The translations under genes and the position numbers were made by a program. Positions 49,395 through 61,104 of a stretch of 64,000 bases of DNA are shown in pieces. The first letter of the stretch is position 1. Each line of letters starts with the position of its first letter. The stretch is from assembly GCA_964017145.1 (NCBI GenBank), contig OZ024845.1, forward strand, positions 806,001 to 870,000. The letters run 5' to 3'. This DNA is from Agrocybe praecox (taxonomy: Eukaryota > Basidiomycota > Agaricomycetes > Agaricales > Agrocybaceae). Below the pieces are notes generated by a model, which saw nothing but the letters and a program-made list of their open reading frames with translations, had not been told where the DNA came from and did not search any database.

Positions 49395-49763
49395 TCAAAT
49401 ATAGTCTGTACAATGCTTCCCCATAAGAGATTCCCAGGCATGATTGAATAAATTTGATTTTCGACATAAGTTGAACTTCGAGCGGGGCGGAGGTGTTCTA
49501 AATAGATTGAGCTTTGGTTGACACATCCACACAATGGAATTATACGTCACCTCAGGCTCAGTTCGTTTTAAATTAGTACACCCATCGGACTCGTGCGGAA
49601 GCGCCAGTTGCAAGATCGGGTGGCATTCTGACTCTGCATCTTGCGGGTTCGGTGTAAATTCCTCGTCCGTTAATATATATCCCATACACGGGGTTGTCAT
49701 TGACGCAGCATCTTTTGTTGGGTCCGATATAGGTCCGTTCAATGTGGAAGAGCCACCAGGCAT
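49395..49763 (-). CDS. Hypothetical 122-codon ORF inside the KDZ element
   Basis: An intronless minus-strand frame of unbiased composition, divergent from the accessory gene starting at 50095. No domain is recognised. It could be an additional small element gene or chance. Confidence 0.3.
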   Translation of the reverse strand: MPGGSSTLNGPISDPTKDAASMTTPCMGYILTDEEFTPNPQDAESECHPILQLALPHESDGCTNLKRTEPEVTYNSIVWMCQPKLNLFRTPPPRSKFNLCRKSNLFNHAWESLMGKHCTDYI

Positions 49764-50094
49764 ACTCGTTTGATCAACAAGTGTTCACGTATAGGAGGTT
49801 GTAATGGCTTTCGTTGAGGGACGTTATTGGGAGTTATTAGAATGCGAAGGAAAACATGACCCGCTGAACAAATTTTGCGGGAGTAAACGGAGGCAGTGTT
49901 AGCGCGCACATGTATGTCTATATTTGGAGCCATAGCATGAGGTTGGTCGTGTTTCATCTTATTTATAGATGTTTTGTCAAAGTTCAACAAACCCTGTTCT
50001 TGCATTCTTTCCTCCCTCTGCAACAGCACACAAATAACCCCCTCCCGATCTCGTCTTTTTAAAGCTTTTTGCTCCCGCTCCCGCCTCACTTTCA

Positions 50095-53000
50095 ATGTCA
50101 CCTTACACAAACCCGCAAACGTTCCTGGCTGCAGTCAAGGAATGCAATGGCCACGTCACCAAAGTATTGCGCGATGGTGGTGATATCAATGCCGTCGTCG
50201 ACAACATGGACTCAATGGTGGTAAGTCTGTTTTGTTTATGTTGAAAAAAAAAATAATATATTTATATTCAATTAGTGTAGCGTTATGGAGACCCGCCAAG
50301 CCGGCACTATGGATCCAGCCGTCCTCCGCCCCAATGTTTTTTTATTCCCCTTCCTCCAAAATTACCTCGACGCCTGCGATGCTGATATCGCCATTGATGA
50401 CACCTACCGTTCATCGATGCTCCTCCGAATGAACGAATTTCATCAGGTGCATCCCGAAGACAGCTTGAATCGTGCGGCATCCACCTCAAGCAGCCAAGGA
50501 CCCGCCAGTGGGAGTACAACTGCCGCACGTAAACGCCAAAATTCAACCAGTGGGCCCCTCACTCAAGCTTTGGGGGGGCTTAGAGTCTCCGAGTCACCGG
50601 CACCCCCTGCTCGCGATATACCTCCCACTCCCGTTAAACCAACCAATTCCACTAAACCATCCGCTCCCATCCAGAGACCCGCTCCTCCGTCAGAATCATC
50701 CAAGCGCAAGCGGAAGAAGGATGAGGGAGGCAAAGACCAATCTGCCGATTCCAAGGCGGGTCCTTCCAAACCCGCTCCCCCTCCCAGGCGAAAGCACCAT
50801 CCCACCAGGTTTCTCTACATCCCAAAATGTGTGAAGTGTACGGAGAAGGGCTTCAAATGTCAGGAGCGCACGGTTGGCTTGAGGCTCAAAGGGAAGACGC
50901 CATCATGTCTAGCGTGCTCGAACCTGAACTGCAAATGTGAATTCCGTGACAAACCCAGTACAGAACCGGACCCAAATCCCGACGTGAACGAACCATCGGG
51001 AAAAGGAAAAGAGGAAGTCGATGCTGAAGACGATCCCGATGGCGAATATCAGCCACCCGCCGAGAGCGATGCAGATGCCAACATCGACAAACCCCCGCGC
51101 AAAAAAGCCAAAGTTCCCGCCCCCCCCAAAAGCGCAGAGTTTGTGGAAAAAGACGGGGATCCACGAAAACTGGATTTATTCAAGGTGGGTCCTCTGAAGA
51201 ACCGTTGCCTTGGGATGGTCCCGGTGATTGTCCGTCGGCCAATCAAGGGATCGACGGAAGTTCCAAAGGCCCTCGCTGGTCCCTCGTCTCTGTCAAATGA
51301 GACAGCTGCCCCCGTTCAAAAAGGCCCACCATGGATCATTGCGGGGCCTGCAAAGAATGCTGGACCCCCCGCTGTCCCAGCGGGACCTCCCCCTGCAGAT
51401 CCCCGCCCTCAACAAGTGACGACATCACGCAAGGGTAAGTCATCTAACATTCAACATACCCTCTCATCTAACTTTGCTTTAGTTCATTTTGTCCCAGGCA
51501 AGCATAACTCCGTCGAGGCGGACATCACCCAACCCCCGTCAGCGGGGGGTTTCAATTTTTCAATTGAGCCAAGTAAGTAGGATCTGATTTTTTACATCCC
51601 TATTACTCATGTCATATTAGGGAAGCGACTCCCGCTCAATATCCCCCACCCAACTCGCTCCAATTTGAATCGGGCGTCTCCCACCTCCTTCGATTTGACC
51701 GACCCAGAGGAGATGTGTGAGCAAATCGCGGGGCTGGAAAGCCAAATCGACACCATCGATACCCGCTTGATGGACGTTGAGGATTTCACAGAGGCAATCC
51801 AGCGTGAGCAGGAAGCGGACTTCCGCCAATGGGGTGTCGCGAACAAGGACATCCGCGAACGGTACGACAGCTGGTGCGCGAGGTTAGAGAAGAATCATGG
51901 CGTCCTCAAGGCAAACTTTGCAACGGTGGATGGGGAATCAGCAGCCCATTCGGTCAAGTACAACGTGCTGAAGCGTCGGCAACTCAACCATGAACAAGAG
52001 GTGGCCAAAGCCCAGGAACTCGCGGAGAAATACGAGGGCAAAGCGAAGATATATCGGCAGAAGATGTGCACGTTGGAAATCACTGTCAAGGATCAGTCGC
52101 GGGTGATTACCCGACTGGAGGCATTGTGCGAGTCTCTCTCGGAGAGAGTCCGCGTTATGGAGGAACAAGCATGGGTGGAGGATATTCCAGGCCGGGTCTA
52201 TGTTCTGGAGGAGTTCTCGCGGATCGAAAATCTCTCAGAAAGAGTCCGCACGCTGGAGGACTATGCACGGGGGACTGCCCACTGTTTGATTGTGACATGG
52301 ATACTGACACTGATGCGGTGGTCACCAACGACCTGGACAACCCCTCAGCGATGGACGTCGAAGAGCGGGCAGTCGACCTGGAGAGCACTCCAACCCCCCG
52401 CCAGCAGAACAATCTGTCTACGGACGATCCCTCTATCGCCACTCATTCCCCCAGCACCAGCACAACCTCCACACCTCCCGCCAGCAACACCAACATCACC
52501 AGCGTCATCAACTCTGCGGAGACTCCATCTGCCGCTGCCATTGATACGCCAGCTCCCGTTACCACTACTGCCACCCCCGCTTTCGACGACATTACGCTGC
52601 GGGACCCTAGTTCCCCTCAGCGGGTCCCCCCATCTACTGTCACCTTGCATGCGGAATTGCTGGACGGGGGTGCCGATGCAGAAGCATTTTACAATGGCTC
52701 CCCATATTCTAGTGAAGAAGACGTCGATATGGCGACAGTTTCGTTCGACAATTGTGACCCAAAGGTGAATATCATACCACCTACACTGACCCCGCCTGTC
52801 CTGCCAGCAGAAGCCCACCCTCACATGCCCCCCATTACTCAGCACACGCCCCCCGTCACTCAGCAAACACCACCTCCGCCTCCACCTCCATCCCCCAGTC
52901 AGGCTGCCATAGCCACCGAGGGCGTGGATAACACCATCCCATCTCCACTCACCCTTGATGTTCCCGTTGTACACCGCCGTTCACGTAGTCGGTCAATCTC

Positions 53001-53133
53001 CAATGACCCGCCTCGGCGCTCACATCGTTTGGCCTCTGGTGGTTCCAATGTCCCCGCCCGTGCTTCACCTGCTCCTCCCGCTCCTGCGCACTCTTCGCCT
53101 GAGGAAGAACTTGACTTCGAACCTTCACCCTGA
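50095..53133 (+). CDS. KDZ-element accessory protein with Cys cluster and coiled coil
   Basis: Exons read: 50095-50220, 50276-51434, 51483-51572 and 51621 onward. The first exon (42 codons) joins in phase to CSVMETRQAG. The protein has a Pro/Ser/Lys-rich linker with nuclear-signal-like KRKRKK, then a cysteine cluster CVKCTEKGFKC...CLACSNLNCKC (about 50827-50940) reminiscent of fungal zinc-cluster DNA binding. An acidic/basic linker and a long coiled coil (51690-52290, with two similar SERVR.(M/L)E segments) follow, and then a Ser/Thr/Pro tail with SRSRSIS. Between coiled coil and tail the frame changes near 52280: either a 78-nt intron with a weak GTTTGA donor ending CCCTCAG before 52350, or a one-base frameshift. 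Function unknown; gene order suggests a transposition cofactor. Confidence 0.6.
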
Positions 53134-53322
53134 ATGCGTTGGCGGGTCTTTTTTTTTTTGTACATATATCTTGAATCTTGTTGTCTCCTGCTGTCCAGCT
53201 GCCGCTCGGACTTTTAAAATTTTACTTTAAAAAATATATAATACAAATATTTTGGGAACAATTTGGAAAGCAATGAGTGTTAAAGCTACAAGATTTAAGG
53301 TTCCACTAAAACTTCTTTTTTT

Positions 53323-55734
53323 CTACCTTTTCTTGCCCCTGCCCCTGCCTGTCACACGTTGTGTGGCTCCTTGGATTGCATGTTTGTCAGCGGGTCTTTT
53401 AGATGAGGCAGATCTTGCACGTGTTGTCATTGTGCCGCTTTGCTCTTGAGTTGTGGCAGAAGTCATTGAGCGTGTACGACGAACGGTGGAAGTTGGGAAG
53501 GTGAGCGGGTGTCCATGAGATGGTGAATCCAAGTTTTCGAGGCCCGCTTCACCGGGTGGATTGACAGACGCTGTTGCAGCGGCTGAAATGCCAATCCCTT
53601 GCCTTTCCATGTTGCCCAAATTTGGCAGTGGATCAGACGCATCATCCCCATATATTGTCTGATGGTATAAGCTTGTTGCTGTCTTTGCCGCTCCCCGTTT
53701 GCGGGGCTGTGGTCTTTTCCTCTGAGCAGGTCCTGCGGGCTCTTGACCTCCGCATATCGAATTCAATACTGTCGGTGTATCAAGTGGACAGAGGGTTAAG
53801 CCAACAGCTGCGGGCATTCCTTCATTTGAAGCGGGGGTTGTGCTAATGGACGTGGGAGTTTGCTTATTTGGTGCAGGTGTTATGGTAATTGGTGCGGGTG
53901 TTTGGTCATTTGGTGCGGATGTTGTGCTGCTCGATGCGGGTATTTGTTCATTTGGTGCGGATGTTATGCTGATTGATGTGGGTATTGGTTCATTTGGTGC
54001 GGATGTTATGCTGATTGATGCAGGTATTGGTTCATTTGGTGCGGATGTTATGCTATTGTTGCGGGTATTGGTTCATTTGGTGCGGACGTTATGCTGATCG
54101 ATGCGGGTGTTTGCTGATTTGGAAGGACTGGAGCTGCAGCTGCAGTCGCCCTCAAGTCGATTACTGTTTGATATGGTGGAGGTTTTTTCTTTTTGCTTGC
54201 AGCAGCTTGGGGGGTTGCCTGGGTGGCGGGGTTTGATGTCCCATGTTCTGTAGGATAACTAGCATTAATGACTCGGCTCTCCTTTGCTCTTCCATCCAAA
54301 ACCCTTCTGAATCTGAACACATTTTCTAGTGAATCATAAGTTTGTTGACGGTTGTAGACATGATTTAAAAATGTCAGAATTTCCTCTTTTTGAAGGAGAC
54401 GTGGGTGGTTGAACCGAAACCCATGCGGGACATACTCCTGATCGACAAACTCCCGATCGTTTTCATACATGACCGACCACGGGACATGATACCGTTTATT
54501 CATCCCTGTCGCTATGTCTACCAAACAGTCAGAAAAAAGAAAAACAGTTAGGGGGAAAGGAATACAATAATGTTGCCCCAAATAAAGCCGCATAAGCATT
54601 TCCAGTTGATCCTTGGTCATATTTTGGTCCTTAAATTTTGGCAACAATTTTGGGTATTGATTGTCGCTAATTTCAAACATATCGGCGGGTACTGCTTTGG
54701 TCCCGCTAGGCAGAACTGGTGGTAGGATTGTCCCGCTCGTCATCAACAGGTTGCTTTCCATCCCTTGGGGTACTACTGTTGCGTCCCTTAGTGCCAAATT
54801 ACTCACTTGGTCCCGGAGCTTCTTGACATATGACGCTAATACTTGCTTGAAATCTTTGACCTGTTGCGGGTATTGGGCACTTAGTGAAAATGATGGCCCC
54901 AGATGAAGTAAATCCCCAATACGATCATGTCTTAGAGGGAAAATATTTAGTTTTCAGCACATTCGAAGAGCGTCCATTGAACACTTACATATCAACTTCC
55001 AATTCTCCGAGAGGGTTGCGGAATATAACAAAGGTTATAGAGAGGATGTCCATCTCAAGAAAGTTGCAGGAACTTCCCTCTTCAAGTCGTGCCTTCATAT
55101 GGCGATTTCAATTTCTGTGCCATGGGATTAGTTCCCGCTATGACAGGAATTTGCCAAACTGACTTTGTTTTTGCCTCTGTTGATAAACCCTCCTGCTCCC
55201 GCTGTTGAACCTCCCGCTCGATATGGCCCCGCTCCTCGGTGGAAAGGGACTTCCAAACAGTTTGCACCGCTGTGGCATACTTGGGAAGCCATCTAGAAGA
55301 CCCGCCTGAGGCAATGGACTCTTCAATTAAACGCGCAATCTCTTCTTCCACTCTGAGCCTGTGGATTTCCCAGACAATGCTCGATTTCTTGACAACAATT
55401 CGAAGACCTGGACCGTATATAGATTTTGGTAGGCGCCAATTGTTGCGAACGAAGAAAGCAAGTTTCTGGAAAAAAAGGATGGACGTCAATGGCAACTTTA
55501 AGAGTGACAGCGCAAACCATTGCTTTGGCAGCCGCATTCTCTATCACTGGGTCGCCCGTCTTCTGCCGCCAATACTCGCACAAAGATGTCCAGATGATAT
55601 TGGAAACATATTCCTTTCGCTCTGGTGGACTCTGACACTTCAGGTAACCGGATTTAAACTGCCTCAACAAGGCCCGTTCTTTTGAATTGTAGTTTTTTGA
55701 ACGGCGGTCTGTATGCCTGGCCATGAGAACAAAC
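53323..55734 (-). pseudogene. KDZ-element accessory protein with a frameshift in its repeat tail
   Basis: Minus-strand gene convergent with the one ending at 53133. Start at 55734 (MARHTDRRSKNY). An intron at about 55467-55497 (GTTGCC...TTCCAG) joins ...AVTLK to KLAFFVRNNW; the frame then continues through a basic, helical region to about 55140. A further intron or two lead to the exon starting near 54806 (VSNLALRDATVV), with FRFNHPRLLQKEEILTFLN and an Ala/Pro/Lys linker. It ends in repeats coding for TSAPNEPIPA-like units and a basic tail (RGRGKKR, stop at 53323). One repeat unit near 54050 is one base short relative to its neighbours, so the frame stops there and the tail is out of frame. 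I recognise the N-terminal type from agaricomycete transposon-linked hypotheticals but know no function. Confidence 0.5.
53836..54112 (-). repeat. Coding tandem repeat in the accessory gene
   Basis: About seven units of roughly 36-39 bases around the word CATTTGGTGCGGATGTTATGCTGATTG-like core (minus-strand peptide TSAPNEPIPASI). The unit at 54037-54075 lacks one base. Confidence 0.75.
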
Positions 55735-56063
55735 ACAAGTTTCAGTGGGGGTAAATAGTTTATGCACAATATTTAGCACACCTGATATAATCATATTGTA
55801 TTTAATGCGTCTGACATGTGTAAATCGTGCCGCATATATACAGAAACATGTTTTGTAATTTGATCAATGTAATGCTACTATATTGGTATTTTATATATAG
55901 CAGCTATACGATTGTATGTCAATGGCAAAGCCACTGGGTATACCATGTGCATAGCATGTGTATAACATGTGTATAACATGTGTATAACATGAGTCTACCA
56001 TGCGCAAAAACCTTATTTACTGAACAACAGACAAATGATATCGTTTCTTACTCTCTTTCACTC
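55735..56063. promoter_or_regulatory. Divergent promoter of the transposase and accessory gene
   Basis: An AT-rich 330-base spacer between two divergently transcribed element genes; it contains four successive copies of GTGTATAACATG-like words (55940-55992), possible binding repeats. Confidence 0.4.
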
Positions 56064-59000
56064 ATGGGACGCAGCAAAAAAACATCCCTCGCTGTTGATC
56101 GGTTGGACGATGTTGTAACATATAACACAGATGTTGTTCATGGGGACTCCGGCGGCATCTCATTTAAACGTCGCAAGGTGGTACTTGAAGGTGTTGATCA
56201 ATTGGAACATCGCACACAGACAACCTCAAGTGATCAGGCGGCCGACACACTCATCTACGATGAAGATTACTTTTTACGACACCCAGAACAAAATGAAGCG
56301 CCCGTCGCGGACTTCCCCGGCGAGCCATCACCCCAAGTCCAGCCGTGCGGGACAAAAGCCAAACGCGTATGATACTTGGCTAGTGTATTTATAACGCCAG
56401 CTTAATCTTTCTTTCAGAGAACTCAGAGCGAATACATCCGACAATTTGTCGAAAAGATTAATCCAATATTGCTCGTGCACCTTAGCCGGGAAGCACGTCC
56501 CATCGACTTAGACTGTAAACATTGTCAGTCTGCGGGTACTGCTATTTGGCGATGTCGGGACTGTTTAGCGGGTCCCGCTCTCTGCCGCAAATGCATGCGG
56601 CATGCGCATAAGGAGAACCCTCTGCACCGTGTGGAAAAATGGATCGGATCCCATTATGACAAAAGTCACTTGTGGGAAGTTGGCTGCTATGTTTTGATAC
56701 TGCATATGGGAAACAAGGTTTGCTCTCATCTGGAGAACAAGATTCAAGATCTTGAACAGGCAGAAATGCGGATAGATGACATGGAAACTCAATTCCTGGA
56801 ACAGCAGAATAGCAGATCCGCCGATAATAACTCATTCGCTGACTCCCACCAGCCTGCCGGTCCCGCACCATGGGCATTTGATTTCACAGATGTCACCAAT
56901 GAAGATATGCCGCAGGTGACTGCCGCTGAAGAACTAGAGGAGGATGCTAGGATTGACAGATATATCGAAGAACTGTATGGTGGCTCCTGCAACGTAGAGG
57001 CGGCAGGAGACGAAACTGCCGCCTATGAGGCAGGCAAACTTCCTCACATGCCTTTTTACTTGAACCACCCGCAGCAGTACAGGATGCCCAACAGACCAGA
57101 GACCCGACCAGAGAGCAGAGGTAGCGCAGAGCCTGGCATGATTGGGGACCGAGTACCATTTTCACGCATGCAGTTTCCTGTCGACTCGCCTTCAGCGCTG
57201 CCGGAAAGTGATTATGTTCGAATTGTACACACAACAGGCATTCACCATATTGGCCTGGTGTCCTGCACGTGTGAGGGAATTGACCTTCTCCCGATAGAAC
57301 TGGTCGCAGCCAACTTGTTGCCATCCAGTTTCAAGAGAATTTGTACCTTGTTCACTGCTGATATCTTGGACCAATACCAGCTTTGTAACCTGGAACTCAA
57401 AGCCTCTGCTCATCAATTTTATCACTATTTGCGCCGAATTACCTGTTCCTTAGATCCCGCTGGCGTTGTCAACGTAGTTCACGAATTCCGTCGAATGACC
57501 CGCTTGTGGAGGTGGATGAAGAAATTGAAATGGGCGGGATATGGCCATAATGGCAAGGACCCATTGAAGGCCCGCAATTCAGAATTTGCCAATTTTTGTG
57601 TTGCATGCCCGCAAGAAGGAAAAAACATTCCTGCAGACTGGCGTGATCGCACAGACCGCTTCCTATATCGCATCCAATTAGCCGCTGACAGCAACTTCAA
57701 AGCAGATCATGTTCGAGCAAAGAAAGCGGGAGATGATGTATGGCTCATTGATGGTGGGGGAATCAGTCCCAATGGTGCAGATTACACAAATTTTCTCAAA
57801 ACTGCCGCAGAACGCCCAACAGTAGGTCATTGATGGCATATCAAAATTTTACTGATTTTCCTGCAGAAAGCCCCTTGCAAAAATCGTTTTCACGTCATCA
57901 AGATGGCGCAACAACCTTCCAAAGACTGTGATGTGACTGGGCGAGTGGGAGTCGCATGCTCCTGCCATGGATGCTTTGCACCAGGCGGGTCTGTGGATCT
58001 TTTCAAGGGTGAACAACAGCAAAACATAGACTTTGCGCTGCTGAAGTCTATTGAGGGTATTGGCTTACACCCTGACCAAGGGTTAATCATCCTCTATGAC
58101 ATTGCATGTCAGTACTGGGTTCATTTAAAGGAACGAATAGGTAGCAAGCTCCCGCCGGGCTTAGTTGTCGACAAGGCCATTGGAATGTTTCATGTGCACG
58201 GCCACAAGGACGAGTGTTTCTTCCGATTTGCGCCTTCATTCATCCCTGGCGCAGCGATCACAAGTGGGGAAATTTTAGAATCCCTTTGGTTCATTCATAA
58301 TATGATATCACCATCCGTGCGGACCGCAACACTAGCCCATCGAGCGGAAGTCCTCGACGATCATGCGTGCGACTCTAATCACAAAAAGGCGCTCAGCATG
58401 GCCTGCTACTTGTGTTTCCGCAAACAAAATGCTCAGTTGAAACATGCTCATTACAAAGAATATTTCTTAAATCTCTGCAGTACATTTGGAAATGAATTGG
58501 TTGCTGCCTGGACCAGTGCAATTGAGCGCGCAGAGCAGGAACGAATGGATAGCATTGCCGCTATGGATATTTACATTCACAAGATAGCGACGCGCAATGG
58601 ATCGGGTCGTGGCGGGAACTCTCAATCCTCCGCTGGTTTGGAACCAGACGACGGGTGTACCCCGGTCAAAGCATGGTTGGAATTTGCATTTTTTGTGGAG
58701 GAAATTCAGTATGTCAACTCTCCGCTTTGCCGGCGTTTAAAATTGAATATCCCATATTCAGACTGGAGGTCATTGATCGCCTTGGCAGGCTAGGTCGTCA
58801 CCATGACCCTGCGGAAGCAAAGAAAATAGACGAAAAGCGGGACTCTTTGCGACCTTTGCTGGATCAGCTCTCATGCCTTGTGAATGAAGCGGGAGTTGCA
58901 GTTACGCCTGATAGCAATGCTGATATTGCTTTTGAAGGGGATGACATTGATTGGGAGGCTTTAATATATCCTGGAGATGTTTCAACCACTGCCGTGCAAA

Positions 59001-59434
59001 ACTCGGGCCCTAATCCAGACACCCAGTACCCCGCACCCGACGTGTATAATGCAGAAGGCCCGCCGCCGCTGGAGAAAGTGCGACTCTGTTTACCTTCCAA
59101 CGGAAATACTGGAGGTTTGTATATTCAAGATGAATTGGAGTTCCGCGTGGCACAAGCGGAAAAGCATCTGACACATATACGGGACCTTATTGCAGACAAG
59201 TCATTCCACTTCTCCGATCTCATAAGACCCGCAACCAGCAAAGATATCAAGACCCGCTCCCGCGCTGCGATTGAAGCTATGAACAAGCAGATTGTATTCC
59301 ATGGGCGTGTGTACAACCGTGTGCGGAGTCGGATGATCCGCTTGGGTGTGGGACCTAACCTCATGGCTAGTTACCAGCTTCTGCTGCGGGAACACACGAA
59401 GTCTAGCACCCTTAGCAGCCTACTTGATACATGA
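56064..59434 (+). CDS. KDZ-family transposase
   Basis: Exons: 56064-56366, 56418-57821, 57867-58708, 58762-59434, all in phase, 1073 residues. Start at MGRSKKTS; an upstream in-frame ATG (55989) is possible. N-terminal cysteine cluster CKHC...CRDC...CRKCMRH (about residues 135-165), the zinc-binding CxC2-like module of KDZ proteins. The RNase H-like core follows: RIQLAADSNFKADHV, LIDGGG, GGSVDLFKGEQQQNIDFAL, ILYDIACQYWVHL, HVHGHKDECFFRFAPSF, then EILESLWFIHNMISPSVRTAT and the DDHACDSNHKK helix, all familiar KDZ signatures. The C-terminal helical region ends in LLREHTKSSTL. Acidic residues at conserved places are present, and I see no stop or frameshift, so the protein may be functional. Confidence 0.9.
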
Positions 59435-59837
59435 AATCTAGGCAGTTGCCACATGACCCTCATACATCCAGGTAGGCAAGTAACTACTGCGGAAGTAATA
59501 TATCAGCTCTGGGGATGTCTGTTGCAGAGCCGCGTTAGAAGCTTTAAGCAAACAACTACAAACAACACCGCTTTTTTGGTCATTTTGGGCATTTTAAGCA
59601 ATAATTCCAATATACCGTTTTAACAGGCGTCTTTTCGGTGTTGAAAAAAAGTCAGTTTGCAATCTAATATATTATGGCATCTATTCCTATTTTTTGCGCG
59701 CCTAAAAAGATGAGGGAATGGATGGATTGACAAAAGACAAACCGGATGACGCTCGAAAATAGCGTGCCAAATATAACTCATCTCTAATTTTAAATCCCAG
59801 ATCTATTTATGTCTCGTCAATAACAAACCACGCAAAA

Positions 59838-60267
59838 TCAAATATTCGTATTAATGAGCGCATTGAGTACAGAATTGACACTAATAACAGCTGAACACCA
59901 GGCCCCGCGTTCACCCTCGGACTTAGCAGCACCACCCCAAAAAAAGAGACCCGCGAGGACCATAACCATACCGTTAGGGCCTGCGAGATTGAGTTCGTGC
60001 CAGTCTCCATCGAGTTCACTTTCAAGTATGGTGTCGTCGGGACCCCTTCTCCACACTGGCTGGAGAAGCGTCCACCATTTGAGAAACGATCGACTGAGCT
60101 GCCCAGCATTGAGAACTTTCGGCTTGAAAGAAGAAGAGCGGCCGCACTTCATCCATTCGGCAAGTAATTGTGGACGATCCTTGCATGTCAAGCGCTTGCT
60201 GCCCGATGCTTTGTACGAATTTTTGCGTTCGAACGCTGCCCAATTCGAAACCGCTTTATCAGCCAGT
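59838..60267 (-). pseudogene. Severed 3' part of the split agaricomycete-expanded gene
   Basis: Read on the minus strand from about 60267: LADKAVSNWAAFERKNSY, then CKDRPQLLAEWMKCGR, FLKWWTLLQPVWRR, LAGPNGMVMVLAGLFFWGG and a stop at 59838. This RP..L..W.K.GR - WW..LQP.WR - GPNG.....L.WW pattern is a domain repeated in many agaricomycete genes of unknown function. It continues the reading frame of the gene whose 5' part lies at 61105-63175, from which it is separated by the element at 60268-61104. The plus-strand ORF 59854-60315 is its shadow. Confidence 0.7.
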
Positions 60268-61104
60268 GCAGACAGATTTATGCATCAAGTTCTGGTAATT
60301 GCCCAATTAAGGTGATGCATCCACAGTGGCCGTGGCCTAGTGGCCCAAATTCATGTATCAAGCCCTCTGGCTGGCTTATTGTGACTGTTTGTGACTTATC
60401 ACCTGATAGTCATGTGTTTATATTTGATGGGATCAAAATCTATGCACATGACTTTTTGCTTGCCTCTATTTACATGTTTGGGCTCCACTCATATGTTTAT
60501 ATGGCCTCAAATACAAACAAATAATAAATAATGATGTCAGCAGGCAGGGGCATGCAGGATACAAAACAAACAAGGCCTTTGAGTGATGTCACATCCAAAC
60601 AACCCAATAAGGCAAGAGGACTTTGGACTTTGAGATTTTGAGATAAAGGCCTTTGATAGATAATAGATGGGACTGAGATAAGACTAGATAAAAGATAAGT
60701 CTATTTTTAGCGCGATCTATTTTTAGAACACTTTACATATTTGATTAGTTCAAGCCTAAAATGGTATAGAACACATTTTTTGATGATTTTAGAATTTATT
60801 TTTAGCTTGCTATAAATATTTCAATCTTTTATTTTGATTTGTATCCGGCTTTCTGCGGATATTTTGCGTTTTGTGGCTGAACCGTTGATTATTATGTAAT
60901 AAAAAATATTTAGCATAACTTTTGAATTTTTCTCTACAACTTTGATTTTTGGTGGCTGTGCACCAGATCACATGATTTTCACATGACTACAGCTCTCTAG
61001 TCACTGTTGGTCACCCTGATACATGACTTTGGGCCTTGTGGCCATTTCCGCTGTGGATGCATCATCTTAATTGGGCAACTACCAGGAACTCATGCATGAT
61101 TCTG
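60268..61104. mobile_element. Inverted-repeat MITE (about 840 bp) inside a gene
   Basis: The left end reads CAGACAGATTTATGCATCAA, then GTTCTGGTAATTGCCCAATTAAGG; the right end, read on the other strand, gives CTGACAGAATCATGCATGAG, then TTCCTGGTAGTTGCCCAATTAAG. The similarity runs through GATGCATCCACAG and beyond, about 80 bases. Exact ends are uncertain by a few bases, and a clean target duplication is not visible (CACT occurs at both borders). The interior is AT-rich with no transposase. Confidence 0.75.

Larger units (their letters stand above)
47311..59830. mobile_element. KDZ (Kyakuja-Dileera-Zisupton) DNA transposon, approximate limits
   Basis: A region of about 12.5 kb holding a KDZ transposase gene (56064-59434, +) and two accessory genes (50095-53133, +; 53323-55734, -). 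Limits are inferred: the copia fragment ends at about 47305, and the split minus-strand gene ends at 59838. I could not identify the terminal inverted repeats; the word GGCAGTTGCC occurs near both ends (47380-47389, 59441-59450) in direct orientation. The words CCCGC and GCGGG recur at striking density in coding and non-coding parts. No TET/JBP dioxygenase, known to travel with some basidiomycete KDZ elements, was seen. Confidence 0.7.

Noticed and set aside
59854..60315. 153-codon plus-strand ORF
   Set aside because: The minus strand encodes a recognisable WW/LQP domain over the same bases, so this is its shadow.
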